Shown piece by piece: positions 1 to 8,597 of a DNA stretch of 64,000 bases. Position numbers and translations under genes: made by a program. The notes below the pieces were generated by a model that did no database searches, was not told the origin of the DNA, and saw only the letters and a list, made by a program, of their open reading frames with translations. How positions within the stretch are numbered: position 1 is the stretch's first letter; each line of letters begins with the position of its first letter. Origin of the DNA: Mycobacterium simulans (GTDB lineage: Bacteria; Actinomycetota; Actinomycetes; Mycobacteriales; Mycobacteriaceae); NCBI RefSeq assembly GCF_900232995.1, contig NZ_OCVX01000007.1:1-64000 (forward strand). Reading direction: 5' to 3'.

Positions 1-2
1 CA

Positions 3-1115
3 ACCATCCTTCCCGCCGGGGGGGTTGGCGGGTTCGGCGGGAACGGCGGTGCGGGCGCGGGGCTGCTCGGCTTCGGCGGCGCCGCCGGAATCGGCGGAGC
101 AGGCGGAACCACCGACGGCACCGTCACCGGCGTGGGCGGCTACGGCGGCCAGGGCGGCACCGGCGGCCAAGGCGGCCTGCTGTACGGCGTCCCGGGAGCT
201 GGGGGCGCGGGCGGTGCGGGCGGCAACGGCTTCGGTACCGACACCGTCAGCTTCGGCGGCCACGGTGGCTCCGGCGGTAACGGCGGTGCCCTCGGACTAT
301 TCGGCAACGGCGGGTCCGGTGGCAACGGCGGTGTTGGTGGGGACGGAGCCGCAGGTGCCGCTAAGGCGGGCGGCGACGGCGGTGTCGGTGGTCTCGGCGG
401 TGACGGCAGCCCAGGTGGTCTGCTGTACGGCAACGGTGGCGCCGGCGGTAGCGGCGGCCTCGGCGGCAACGGCGCCACGGGCGCTACCACTGGTTTTGCC
501 GGCTCGGGCGGTTTTGCCGGCTCCGGCGGCGACGCCGTGCTGATCGGTACCGGCGGAGTTGGTGGCAACGGCGGTGGCATAGGGACCGGTAGCACGACCT
601 TCGTTCCAGCCGACCGGCAACCGGTGGGCGGTATCGGTGGTAACGGTGGGCGCGCCGGGTTGCTGTTCGGCACCGGCGGCAACGGCGGCAATGGCGGCGC
701 CACCAGCGTCGGCGGCACCCTCTACGCCGCTGGCGGAAACGGCGGCAATGGCGGTTGGGGGTTCGGCGGCGGCGGCACCGGCGGAAACGGCGGCGCAGGC
801 GGGGCCAACAGCGCCGGCAACGGCGGTGTTGGCGGCAATGCAGCGCTGCTGTTCGGCAACGGCGGGGCCGGTGGGACCGGTGGCACCGGCGGAATCGGCG
901 CCGGCGGTGCGGGCGGTAGCGGTGCCATTCTCATCGGCAACGGGGGTGTTGGCGGCAATGGGGCGCCCGGCGGCAATGGCGCGGGTGGTAACGGCGGAAG
1001 TGCCGTGCTCATCGGCAACGGCGGCAACGGTGGAAACGGGACCGGCACGGGTGCCGGCGGCGCCGGGGGCGCCGGCGGATTCCTGTTTGGTCAAAACGGG
1101 ACGCCGGGGACGTAG
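3..1115 (+). CDS. PE_PGRS family protein, C-terminal part (5' end outside window)
   Basis: The frame is open from the window edge and ends in TAG at 1113-1115. It is almost entirely Gly-Gly-Asn / Gly-Gly-Ala repeats, typical of the PGRS domain of ESX-5-exported PE_PGRS proteins. The N-terminal PE domain is not in the window. No C-terminal unique domain follows the repeats; the protein ends soon after a short FLFGQNGTPGT-type tail that many PGRS proteins carry. By position (upstream of an Rv1769 homologue) it corresponds to PE_PGRS31. The long frames on the other strand and in frame +1 come from the GC-rich repeat composition. Confidence 0.85.
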   Translation, partial: TILPAGGVGGFGGNGGAGAGLLGFGGAAGIGGAGGTTDGTVTGVGGYGGQGGTGGQGGLLYGVPGAGGAGGAGGNGFGTDTVSFGGHGGSGGNGGALGLFGNGGSGGNGGVGGDGAAGAAKAGGDGGVGGLGGDGSPGGLLYGNGGAGGSGGLGGNGATGATTGFAGSGGFAGSGGDAVLIGTGGVGGNGGGIGTGSTTFVPADRQPVGGIGGNGGRAGLLFGTGGNGGNGGATSVGGTLYAAGGNGGNGGWGFGGGGTGGNGGAGGANSAGNGGVGGNAALLFGNGGAGGTGGTGGIGAGGAGGSGAILIGNGGVGGNGAPGGNGAGGNGGSAVLIGNGGNGGNGTGTGAGGAGGAGGFLFGQNGTPGT

Positions 1116-1275
1116 CCGACGTACCCAACGCTTGGCGCAACCGAAAGGGCAATCTGCACAACGTCCGGCGATTTCGCCGGCATACGGCACACAATGCGGT
1201 ATCGCCCCGGATTCAGCTCGCGCCAACACGTCAAAGCGCCTATGAGAGGCGACCCTTGTTCAGTAGGGTTACGGC

Positions 1276-2520
1276 GTGCAAAACGTGGCCGGTCGCGAGC
1301 AACGTCCAAACGGGCCGGTCAGGCTGGACGCACCGGGCCGGCTGCAGCGCTACGAAGAAGCGTTCGCCGATTACGATGCGCCCTTTGCGTTCATAGACCT
1401 TGACGCAATGTGGGGAAATGCCGAGCAGATGCTCGCGCGCGCCGGTGACAAGCCGATCCGGGTGGCGTCGAAATCGTTGCGTTGCAGGCCGATACAACGC
1501 GAAATCCTCGACGCCAATGCGAGATTCGACGGCTTGATGACGTTTACCCTGTCGGAGACCTTGTGGCTGGCGAGCCACGGCTTCGCGAACCTGTTGCTTG
1601 CCTATCCGACCAGCGATCGCGCCGCACTGCGCGAACTTGGCGAGATAACTGCCGAGGATCCCGCTGGCGCGCCGATCGTGATGGTCGACAGCATCGAGCA
1701 CCTGGACGTGATCGAAAGCGCCACCGCCAGGCCCATCCGGTTGTGTATTGACCTCGACGCGGGCTATTGGCGTGCCGGAGGGCGCGTGAAAATCGGCCCC
1801 AAGCGCTCACCGCTGCACACGCCCGAACAAGCTCGCGTGCTGGCTGCGGAGATCGCGCGGCGACCGACGCTGGAGCTGGTTGCGCTGATGTCGTACGAGG
1901 GCCACATTGCGGGGTTCGGTGACAAGGTCGCCGGCAAACGCGCGCAAAACGCCGTCGTGGGGTGGATGCAGCGCCAGTCGATCGCGGAGCTGCGCGAACG
2001 ACGCGCCCGCGCGGTTGAGCTGGTCCGCGAAGTCGCGGACATCAAAATCGTCAACGCCGGCGGCACCGGCGACCTGCAGCTCGTGGCGCAGGAGCCCGCG
2101 ATCACGGAGGCGACCGCAGGCTCAGGGTTTTACGCGCCGACGCTTTTCGACTCGTACTCGTCGTTCACGTTGCAGCCCGCGGCGATGTTTGCGCTTCCGG
2201 TGTCTCGTCGACCCGACGCGAAGACGGTGACCGCGCTCGGCGGCGGTTACCTGGCCAGCGGAGTCGGCGCCAAGGACCGCATGCCCACTCCCTACTTGCC
2301 TAGCGGACTGAAGCTCGACCCGATGGAGGGCACGGGCGAGGTGCAGACGCCATTGCACGGCGAGGCTGCTCGGCGATTGAACGTCGGCGATAAGGTCTAT
2401 TTCCGCCACACAAAAGCCGGCGAGTTGTGTGAGCGGTTCGATCGCCTGCACTTGGTTCGCGGCGCACAGATCGTCGACACCGTCCCCACCTACCGGGGTG
2501 AGGGGCGGACCTTTCTGTGA
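1276..2520 (+). CDS. PLP-dependent fold-III amino acid deaminase/aldolase (Rv1769-like)
   Basis: A 414-residue protein with the alanine-racemase-type N-terminal barrel and a D-serine-dehydratase-like C-terminal domain, the architecture of D-threonine aldolase and D-serine deaminase. The likely PLP lysine lies in the RVASKSLR stretch near residue 60. A His...Cys pair in HTKAGELCERF near the C-terminus matches the metal-binding site of the DSD-type domain. It starts with GTG at 1276 and is followed 99 bp later by the M28 peptidase gene, so it probably leads a three-gene operon (with the genes at 2620 and 3822). Substrate unknown; the length equals what I recall for Rv1769. Confidence 0.85.
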   Translation: MQNVAGREQRPNGPVRLDAPGRLQRYEEAFADYDAPFAFIDLDAMWGNAEQMLARAGDKPIRVASKSLRCRPIQREILDANARFDGLMTFTLSETLWLASHGFANLLLAYPTSDRAALRELGEITAEDPAGAPIVMVDSIEHLDVIESATARPIRLCIDLDAGYWRAGGRVKIGPKRSPLHTPEQARVLAAEIARRPTLELVALMSYEGHIAGFGDKVAGKRAQNAVVGWMQRQSIAELRERRARAVELVREVADIKIVNAGGTGDLQLVAQEPAITEATAGSGFYAPTLFDSYSSFTLQPAAMFALPVSRRPDAKTVTALGGGYLASGVGAKDRMPTPYLPSGLKLDPMEGTGEVQTPLHGEAARRLNVGDKVYFRHTKAGELCERFDRLHLVRGAQIVDTVPTYRGEGRTFL

Positions 2521-2619
2521 TGCAGACAGTCGAAACGAACTTTTCGCTGGCAAGATGCTCACCGGGCAAATGCGGCGCGGCCCGGTGACACCGTCCAAGG
2601 CGCGCGAAAAGGAGCTGCC

Positions 2620-3825
2620 ATGACCGCGATCACCGCGCTGCCGACGGAGCTGGACGCGATGCGCGAGGTCGTTGAGACCTTGGCGCCGATCGAACGTGCC
2701 GCAGGCGAGCCCGGCGAGCTGGAGGCGGCGAGGTGGATCGTCGAGCGCCTGGCTGCGGCCGGCGCTCAGAATTCGCGCATCGAGGAGGAACTGTACTTCG
2801 ATGGTTATCCCCGGCTGCATCTCAAGTTGTCGGCCATCGGGGCGGCGGCCGGCCTCGCAGGTCTGGTCAGTCGGCGGTTGCGCGTTCCCGCCGCGCTGGC
2901 CGGGTTGGGTGCCGGATTGGCGATTGCCGACGACTGCTCCAACGGGCCGCGTGTTGTTCGCAAGAGAACGGAAAAGCCCCGGACAACTTGGAATGTGGTA
3001 GCCGAGGCCGGCGATCTGACGGCAGAGCGCACGGTTGTTGCCTGCGCCCATCATGATGCCGCGCACAGCGGCAAGTTCTTCGAGGCCCATATCGAGGAGG
3101 TTCTCGTCGAGCGTTTCCCGGGGATCGTTGAGCGCATCGACACCCAGCTGCCGAACTGGTGGGGGCCCGTCCTCGCGCCGGCGCTCGCCGGCGTCGGCGC
3201 CCTGCGCGGCAGCCGCAAAATGATGATCGCCGGAACAGTGGGCAGCGCTCTGGCGGCCGCTTTGTTCGCCGACATCGCCCGCAGTCCGGTAGTGCCCGGT
3301 GCCAACGACAATCTCTCCGCGGTGGCACTGCTAGTCGCCCTCGCGGAGCGGCTGCGTAAGCGACCGGTGAAGGGCGTGCGGGTGCTGCTGGTGTCACTAG
3401 GCGCGGAGGAAACGTTGCAGGGCGGGATCTACGGGTTCCTGGCTCGTCACAAGCCCGAGCTCGATCGAGAGAACACCTACTTCCTGAACTTCGACACCAT
3501 CGGCTCACCCGAGCTCATCATGCTCGAGGGCGAGGGCTGCACGATCATGGAGGACTACTTCTATCGGCCGTTTCGCGATCTGGTCATACGGGCCGCCGAT
3601 CGCGCCGACGCGCCCGTGCGGCGAGGTATCCGGTCGCGCAACAGTACCGACGCGGTAATGATGAGCCGCGCCGGCTACCCGACCGCGTGCTTTGTGTCGA
3701 TCAACCGTCATAAGTCAGTGGAGAACTACCACCAGATGTCCGACACGCCCGAGAACCTATGCTACGAGACTGTCTCGCATGCAGTTACCGTCGCCGAGTC
3801 GGTGGTACGGGAGCTGGCGCGATGA
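2620..3825 (+). CDS. M28-family zinc peptidase-like protein (Rv1770-like)
   Basis: A 401-residue protein with M28 aminopeptidase signatures: CAHHDAAHSG (metal His and Asp) near residue 145, PGANDNLSAV near 225, GAEE near 265, and a late His in NYHQMSDTP near 370. Two hydrophobic stretches, around residues 70-105 and 185-220, suggest membrane association or an inserted lid. ATG is preceded by AAAGGAG. Its stop overlaps the next start (ATGA at 3822-3825), which implies translational coupling to the gulonolactone dehydrogenase-like gene. Substrate unknown. Confidence 0.8.
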   Translation: MTAITALPTELDAMREVVETLAPIERAAGEPGELEAARWIVERLAAAGAQNSRIEEELYFDGYPRLHLKLSAIGAAAGLAGLVSRRLRVPAALAGLGAGLAIADDCSNGPRVVRKRTEKPRTTWNVVAEAGDLTAERTVVACAHHDAAHSGKFFEAHIEEVLVERFPGIVERIDTQLPNWWGPVLAPALAGVGALRGSRKMMIAGTVGSALAAALFADIARSPVVPGANDNLSAVALLVALAERLRKRPVKGVRVLLVSLGAEETLQGGIYGFLARHKPELDRENTYFLNFDTIGSPELIMLEGEGCTIMEDYFYRPFRDLVIRAADRADAPVRRGIRSRNSTDAVMMSRAGYPTACFVSINRHKSVENYHQMSDTPENLCYETVSHAVTVAESVVRELAR

Positions 3826-5108
3826 GCACGGTGTGGCGCAACTGGCCCCGCGAGCAGGTCTGCACCCCGTCGGCGATCGCGCGGCCGGAGTCGGAGGCCG
3901 AGTTAGCAGAAGTCGTCGCACGTTCTGCAAAGCGTGGTGAGCGGGTGCGCGCGGTGGGCAGTGGGCACTCGTTCACCGACTGCGCGTGCACCGATGGAGT
4001 AATGATCGACATGACCGGCCTACAGCGGGTCATCGACGTGGACCGGGCGAATGGCCTGGCGACGGTCGAGGGTGGTGCCAAACTGCATTCGCTCCTTGCG
4101 CAGCTGGCCGAGCGCGGCCTTGCGTTGGAGAACCAAGGAGACATCGACAAGCAGTCGATAACCGGCGCAACCGCAACCGCCACGCACGGCACCGGTGTGC
4201 GCTTTACCAACCTATCTGCGCAGATCGCATCGCTGCGGCTGATCACCGCCAGCGGCGAGATCCTGAGCTTGTCGGAGGGGGATGACTACCTGTCGACGCG
4301 GGTGTCGATTGGTGCCCTTGGGGTGATCTCGCAGGTCACCCTCAAGGTGGTGCCGTTGTTTACGTTGCATCGTGATGACGAGGTGCGGCCGCTGGCTGAG
4401 ACACTCGAGCGGCTCGACGAGCACGTGGACGGCAACGATCACTTCGAGTTCTTCGTGTTCCCTTACGGGGACAAGGCCCTGACGCGCACCACGCGCCGCA
4501 GCGACGAGGAGCCCAGGCCCAGGCCTGCGTGGAAACGCCGGATCGACGAGAACGTCGAAAACGCTGGGCTGAGCATGATCTGCCGCGCTGGGCGGCAATT
4601 CCCAAGTGCGGCACCAAGACTGAACCGCCTCATCACGAGCTTCATGTCGCCGTCCACCGTTCAGGACCGTGGCTGGAAGGTCTACGCGAGCGCACGCAAC
4701 GTCAAGTTCACCGAGATGGAATACGCCATTCCTCGCGAGCATGCGCGCGAGGGAGTCGAGCGTGTCATCGACCTCGTTCGCCGTCGCAAGTTGCCGATCA
4801 TGTTCCCGCTCGAGGTGCGGTTCTCGGCGGCGGACGACGCCTTCCTGTCGACCGCGCAGGGGCGTGACACCTGCTATATCGCCGTTCACCAGTACACCGG
4901 CATGGAGTTCGAAACCTATTTCCGTGCCGTCGAGGAAATCATGGACGAGTATGCGGGACGACCGCATTGGGGCAAGCGACATTACCAGACCGCGGCTACG
5001 CTTCGCGAGCGCTATCCGAACTGGGACCGCTTCGCGGCGGTCCGCGACCGCCTCGATCCCAACCGCATCTTTCTCAACGACTACACCAGACGCGTGCTCG
5101 GCAGCTGA
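3822..5108 (+). CDS. L-gulono-1,4-lactone dehydrogenase-type FAD oxidoreductase (Rv1771-like)
   Basis: A 428-residue flavoenzyme of the aldonolactone oxidase family: an FAD_binding_4 domain with VGSGHSFTDCACTD near residue 45 and GATATATHGTG near 115, then the ALO domain with the C-terminal HWGKRHY motif. The tuberculosis homologue oxidises L-gulonolactone to ascorbate with cytochrome c as acceptor. The start is ATG 3822, overlapping the stop of the upstream peptidase gene; an upstream in-frame ATG at 3759 lies inside that gene and is rejected. Family, length and position match Rv1771. Confidence 0.9.
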   Translation: MSTVWRNWPREQVCTPSAIARPESEAELAEVVARSAKRGERVRAVGSGHSFTDCACTDGVMIDMTGLQRVIDVDRANGLATVEGGAKLHSLLAQLAERGLALENQGDIDKQSITGATATATHGTGVRFTNLSAQIASLRLITASGEILSLSEGDDYLSTRVSIGALGVISQVTLKVVPLFTLHRDDEVRPLAETLERLDEHVDGNDHFEFFVFPYGDKALTRTTRRSDEEPRPRPAWKRRIDENVENAGLSMICRAGRQFPSAAPRLNRLITSFMSPSTVQDRGWKVYASARNVKFTEMEYAIPREHAREGVERVIDLVRRRKLPIMFPLEVRFSAADDAFLSTAQGRDTCYIAVHQYTGMEFETYFRAVEEIMDEYAGRPHWGKRHYQTAATLRERYPNWDRFAAVRDRLDPNRIFLNDYTRRVLGS

Positions 5109-5123
5109 TTTCGCCCACGACTA

Positions 5124-5160
5124 AACCACGCCGACCACTTGCGATTACGAAAGCGTGGTT
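5124..5160 (+). terminator. Possible stem-loop after the Rv1769-1771 operon
   Basis: AACCACGC at 5124-5131 is perfectly repeated in inverted form at 5153-5160, with a 21-nt loop, 16 bp after the stop of the gulonolactone dehydrogenase-like gene. There is no U-tract, as is usual in mycobacteria. It could act as a transcription end or a processing site. Confidence 0.3.
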
Positions 5161-5326
5161 GGTTTCGGCTTGCATATCAACACGATTACAGCCCCATATC
5201 GATACCGGCGGTGGTGTGGCGCTGGTAGCGGCGTTGCACAAATCATGGCAAAGGGCGCCATAGGGGACCAGGGTTGTGAGCCGGGCGCACCGGAGGACGC
5301 TAGGGCTCAACAGGAGGTACCACGGC

Positions 5327-5620
5327 ATGACGGCGAACTGGGTTCCCACCCAGATCTCGTGCGGCCCGAATTCTGGTCGCATTCTCGATACCGCACGGGG
5401 CATTCTGATTGGCCTTCGACGCTGCACCTCCGAAACGGCCTTCGAAGAACTGTTCAGCGCGGCACAACGCCACAAGGTGCCGTTGTTCGCGATGGCGTGG
5501 GCGCTGGTCCATCTCGCCGACGACTCTGGAAAACCAACTCCCAGCTTCATGGAGGCACAGTCCGCGGCGCGCCGCGAGTGGGGTGAGCTCTTCGCCGAAT
5601 CCGCGATGGCCCCCTGCTGA
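5327..5620 (+). CDS. Small conserved protein, Rv1772-like
   Basis: A 97-residue protein of unknown function in the position of Rv1772. The start ATG 5327 follows AGGAGG at 5312-5317 with 9-nt spacing and is preferred over a GTG at 5276. No signal peptide or membrane segment is seen. One Cys lies near residue 12 and another near 30. It is isolated between the upstream operon and the convergent IclR gene. The function cannot be inferred. Confidence 0.65.
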   Translation: MTANWVPTQISCGPNSGRILDTARGILIGLRRCTSETAFEELFSAAQRHKVPLFAMAWALVHLADDSGKPTPSFMEAQSAARREWGELFAESAMAPC

Positions 5621-5639
5621 GTACTGCGGTTGACCGTCT

Positions 5640-6389
5640 TCAGCGCGTCCAGGCCGGCGACTCGGCGGCGATCCGCAAAGCAGCGATGATCTGCTGCTCT
5701 TTCTCCAGAAATCGCTCGGTGGGGGTAGGCACCGAAATCGCAATCACGTTGTCGCCCACGGCTCGTCGCGCAATTGCAGCCGCGGAGATCCCGGTGGTGT
5801 GTTCGTCGCGATCGAAAGCGATTCCGGTGCGCCGGATCTCGACTATCTCGCGACGCAACCCGTCGGCAATCTCGGCGTCGAACCGCGAAAGTGCCGCCTC
5901 GGCGTCGGCGTCGTCGAGCCGCGCTAGCGCGGCTTTTCCGTTCGCCGTTCGGTCCAACGGAAACCGGATACCGACGGCCGAAACCGCGCGAAGTCGGTGT
6001 GACGATTCGATCTGGTCAATGAACAGCATGCGTTGGCCCCGCAAGATCGACAGGTCGACCGTCTCGCCATCGGTTGCGCGAGCTACGCGCTCGATGGTCG
6101 GCCGGAATATCGCCGCGATATGGGCGCCGGTGGCGGTACCGAATCCCAGCAACCGCTCACCAAGCGAGAATCGGCCCTGCGAATCGACGCTTACCAAGCC
6201 GACTTCGGACAGGCCGACAAGTAGTCGCCGAGTGGTCGACTTGGCCAACCCCAGGCGCTCACCGAGGTCGACCAGGCGCAAGCGTCCCGGCTCTGCGGCG
6301 ATTTCGTCCAGTGCGGCCGCGGCGCGTCGCAGCACCTGGATTCCCTCGTCGCGATTGGTCGGCGCATTTCGTTCCGTTCGAGGCACCAT
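5640..6389 (-). CDS. IclR-family transcriptional regulator (Rv1773c-like)
   Basis: A 249-residue regulator: an N-terminal winged helix (IQVLRRAAAALDEIA... LGLAKSTTRRLL, residues about 18-80) followed by the IclR effector domain ending in ERFLEKEQQIIAALR. It is divergent from the flavo-oxidase gene at 6454, with only 64 bp between starts. A perfect palindrome, CACTATAGTG, sits at 6392-6401, 2 bp upstream of its own start. This arrangement suggests autoregulation plus control of the divergent Rv1774-Rv1775 pair. The effector is unknown. Confidence 0.9.
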   Translation of the reverse strand: MVPRTERNAPTNRDEGIQVLRRAAAALDEIAAEPGRLRLVDLGERLGLAKSTTRRLLVGLSEVGLVSVDSQGRFSLGERLLGFGTATGAHIAAIFRPTIERVARATDGETVDLSILRGQRMLFIDQIESSHRLRAVSAVGIRFPLDRTANGKAALARLDDADAEAALSRFDAEIADGLRREIVEIRRTGIAFDRDEHTTGISAAAIARRAVGDNVIAISVPTPTERFLEKEQQIIAALRIAAESPAWTR

Positions 6390-6391
6390 TC

Positions 6392-6401
6392 CACTATAGT
6401 G
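6392..6401. promoter_or_regulatory. Candidate IclR operator palindrome
   Basis: CACTATAGTG is a perfect 10-bp palindrome in the 64-bp divergent gap between the IclR gene (start 6389) and the FAD oxidase gene (start 6454). IclR proteins typically bind palindromes of this size overlapping their own promoter. Binding itself is inferred. Confidence 0.4.
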
Positions 6402-6453
6402 ACCCGCATCGCGGACTTAAAGGAACCGAAATGTGGATCAAAGGAGTTCCAGA

Positions 6454-7803
6454 ATGAGCGCTCTTCCGGCCGGGCGGCACTTCTTCCGTGGCGATGACGG
6501 GTACGAGGCGGCCCGTGCCGGAACCGTGTGGCACCAGCGCGTGCCCGAACGCTATCCCGAGGTGATCGTCCAGGCCGTTGATTCCGACGACATCGTCGCG
6601 GGCCTTCGCTACGCCAAGGCCCACAGTCTTAAGGTCAGCGTCGTATCGGGAGGGCACAGCTTCGCGGCCAGCCACCTTCGCGACGGGGCCGTGCTGCTCG
6701 ACGTCAGCCGCCTCGATCACGCCAGTATCGACGCCGAGAAGGGCCTCGCCGTCGCCGGTCCGGGCAAAGGCGGCAGCCTACTCATGGCCGATCTGGAGGC
6801 GCGGAACCTGTTTTTCCCAGGCGGCCACTGCAAGGGCGTCTGTCTCGGCGGATATCTGCTGCAGGGCGGATACGGCTGGAACAGCCGGATCTACGGCCCG
6901 GCTTGCGAGAGTGTCGTCGGCCTGGATGTCATCACCGCCGACGGCGAGCAGATCCATTGCGACGCAGACAATCACGCCGACCTCTACTGGGCTGCCCGCG
7001 GCGCGGGTCCGGGCTTTTTCGGCGTCGTCACGTCGTTCTACCTCAAGCTGTACCCGCGGCCCGCCGCGTGTGGCACCAGCGTCTATGTCTACCCGTTCGA
7101 CCTCGCCGACGACGTCTTTACCTGGGCCCGTGCGGTCAGCGCCGAAGTCGATCCTCGAGTCGAGTTGCAGGCCGTCGCCTCCCGTGGAGAACCGAATATG
7201 GGCATCGACGTCCCCGTCATCACATTTGCCTCACCCGCGTTCGCCGACTCCGACGCGGACGCCGAAAAGGCCCTCGCCCTGTTCGGCACCTGTCCCGTTG
7301 CGGAAAAGGCGATCGTGAAAGTCCCTTATATGCCAACCGATTTGCCTACCTGGTATGACGTCGCGATGAGCCACTATCTGTCCGACCACCACTACGCGGT
7401 GGACAATATGTGGACGTCGGCGTCGGCCGAGGACCTGCTTCCGGGTATCCGGACGATCCTGGACACGATGCCCCCGCATCCGGCGCACTTCCTTTGGTTG
7501 AACTGGGGTCCGTGCCCTCCCCGCCAAGATATGGCGTACAGCATCGAAGCCGACATCTACCTGGCGCTCTACGGCTCCTGGAACGATGCGACGGATCCGG
7601 CCGACAGCGACCGTTACGCCGACTGGGCGCGATCCAACATGGCCGCCATGTCCGACCTGGCCGTCGGGATTCAGCTCGCCGACGAGAACCTCGGCCAGCG
7701 TCCGGCGCGGTTCGCCAGCGACGCGGCCATGGCCAAGCTGGACCGGGTGCGCGCCGAGTATGACCCCGACGGTCGCTTCAACAGTTGGATGGGAAGAATC
7801 TGA
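6454..7803 (+). CDS. Berberine-bridge-type FAD-linked oxidoreductase (Rv1774-like)
   Basis: A 449-residue flavoprotein: a PCMH-type FAD domain in residues about 30-200 with SGGHSF (possible 8-alpha-histidyl FAD link) and GGHCKGVCLGGYLLQGG (Cys in the position used for bicovalent 6-S-cysteinyl FAD in GOOX/BBE enzymes). It ends with a BBE-like C-terminus, EYDPDGRFNSWMG. The start ATG 6454 has AAAGGAG 8 nt upstream. The stop overlaps the next start (TGATGG at 7801-7805), so the two form an operon. The substrate, perhaps a sugar or alcohol, is unknown. Confidence 0.88.
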   Translation: MSALPAGRHFFRGDDGYEAARAGTVWHQRVPERYPEVIVQAVDSDDIVAGLRYAKAHSLKVSVVSGGHSFAASHLRDGAVLLDVSRLDHASIDAEKGLAVAGPGKGGSLLMADLEARNLFFPGGHCKGVCLGGYLLQGGYGWNSRIYGPACESVVGLDVITADGEQIHCDADNHADLYWAARGAGPGFFGVVTSFYLKLYPRPAACGTSVYVYPFDLADDVFTWARAVSAEVDPRVELQAVASRGEPNMGIDVPVITFASPAFADSDADAEKALALFGTCPVAEKAIVKVPYMPTDLPTWYDVAMSHYLSDHHYAVDNMWTSASAEDLLPGIRTILDTMPPHPAHFLWLNWGPCPPRQDMAYSIEADIYLALYGSWNDATDPADSDRYADWARSNMAAMSDLAVGIQLADENLGQRPARFASDAAMAKLDRVRAEYDPDGRFNSWMGRI

Positions 7804-8597
7804 TGGCCAGCGAACTGTATCTAGGCTACCGCGGCGACGACGCGAACACGCCATGGGGCAAGTTCTTCAAGCCTGAAATGGCGCCGCTGCCACAGCATGT
7901 CGTCGAGGCGCTGCAGCACGGCCCGCAGGGCGGGATGGCGCTGTTGGCGTACGACGACGCGGCGAGCGTCGCCGGCGAGGGGTACCAGCAGACCGAGAAC
8001 GGTTACGGGGTTCTCGAGGACGGCAGCTACCAAGTATCGGTACGCACCGACATGCCTGGTGTTACCCCGGCGATGTGGTCATGGTGGTTCGGCTGGCACG
8101 GTTGCGACACCCGCCGCTACAAGCTCTGGCACCCGCGCGCTCACCTCTCCGCCGCCTGGAAGGACGGGAAGGACGACCTGAGCTACATCGGCCGCTGGTC
8201 GTTGATCAGCGAGTACATCGGCTCATCGCTGCTGAACGGCGCGATCCAATTCGTCGCGCCCCAGGAGATGGGCTGTCCCCCCGACAGCGACGATGCGGTG
8301 GCGGTTTGTGCCCGACTGGGCGCCGGTGACGCCCCGGTGGATGTTGGATGGTTCATCCACCACATCAGGTCGACGCAAGGCGGCTCCGAAATGCGTTCCC
8401 GGTTCTGGATGGGCGGATCGCACATCGCCGTGCGCAAGGCCCCCGGCGTGGCGTCAAAAGCGGTGCGTCCCATCGCGTCACGGATACTTGGCGACCCGGT
8501 GGCCAGCGGTCGCAATCTGCTGGTGCACTGTGCGCAGGAGATGAATCACCTCGCCGGTTTCCTACCGGAGTTGTACGACGCCTTCGGCGACGAGTAA
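7803..8597 (+). CDS. PhlG-like (DAPG hydrolase family) protein, Rv1775-like
   Basis: A 264-residue protein translationally coupled to the upstream flavo-oxidase. The WWFGWHGCDTRRYKLWHPRAH stretch (residues about 85-105) and a late VHCAQEMNHLAGFLPELYD look like the metal-binding His/Glu layout of the PhlG 2,4-diacetylphloroglucinol hydrolase family, which cleaves C-C bonds. It may act on the product of the upstream oxidase; that pairing is inferred from coupling only. It meets the convergent TetR gene with no gap at 8597/8598. Confidence 0.7.
   Translation: MASELYLGYRGDDANTPWGKFFKPEMAPLPQHVVEALQHGPQGGMALLAYDDAASVAGEGYQQTENGYGVLEDGSYQVSVRTDMPGVTPAMWSWWFGWHGCDTRRYKLWHPRAHLSAAWKDGKDDLSYIGRWSLISEYIGSSLLNGAIQFVAPQEMGCPPDSDDAVAVCARLGAGDAPVDVGWFIHHIRSTQGGSEMRSRFWMGGSHIAVRKAPGVASKAVRPIASRILGDPVASGRNLLVHCAQEMNHLAGFLPELYDAFGDE

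Noticed and set aside
132..1115. Long open frames on the minus strand and in frame +1 across the PE_PGRS gene
   Set aside because: They are mirror effects of the Gly-Gly-Asn codon repeats (Pro- and Ala-rich translations) and have no family features.
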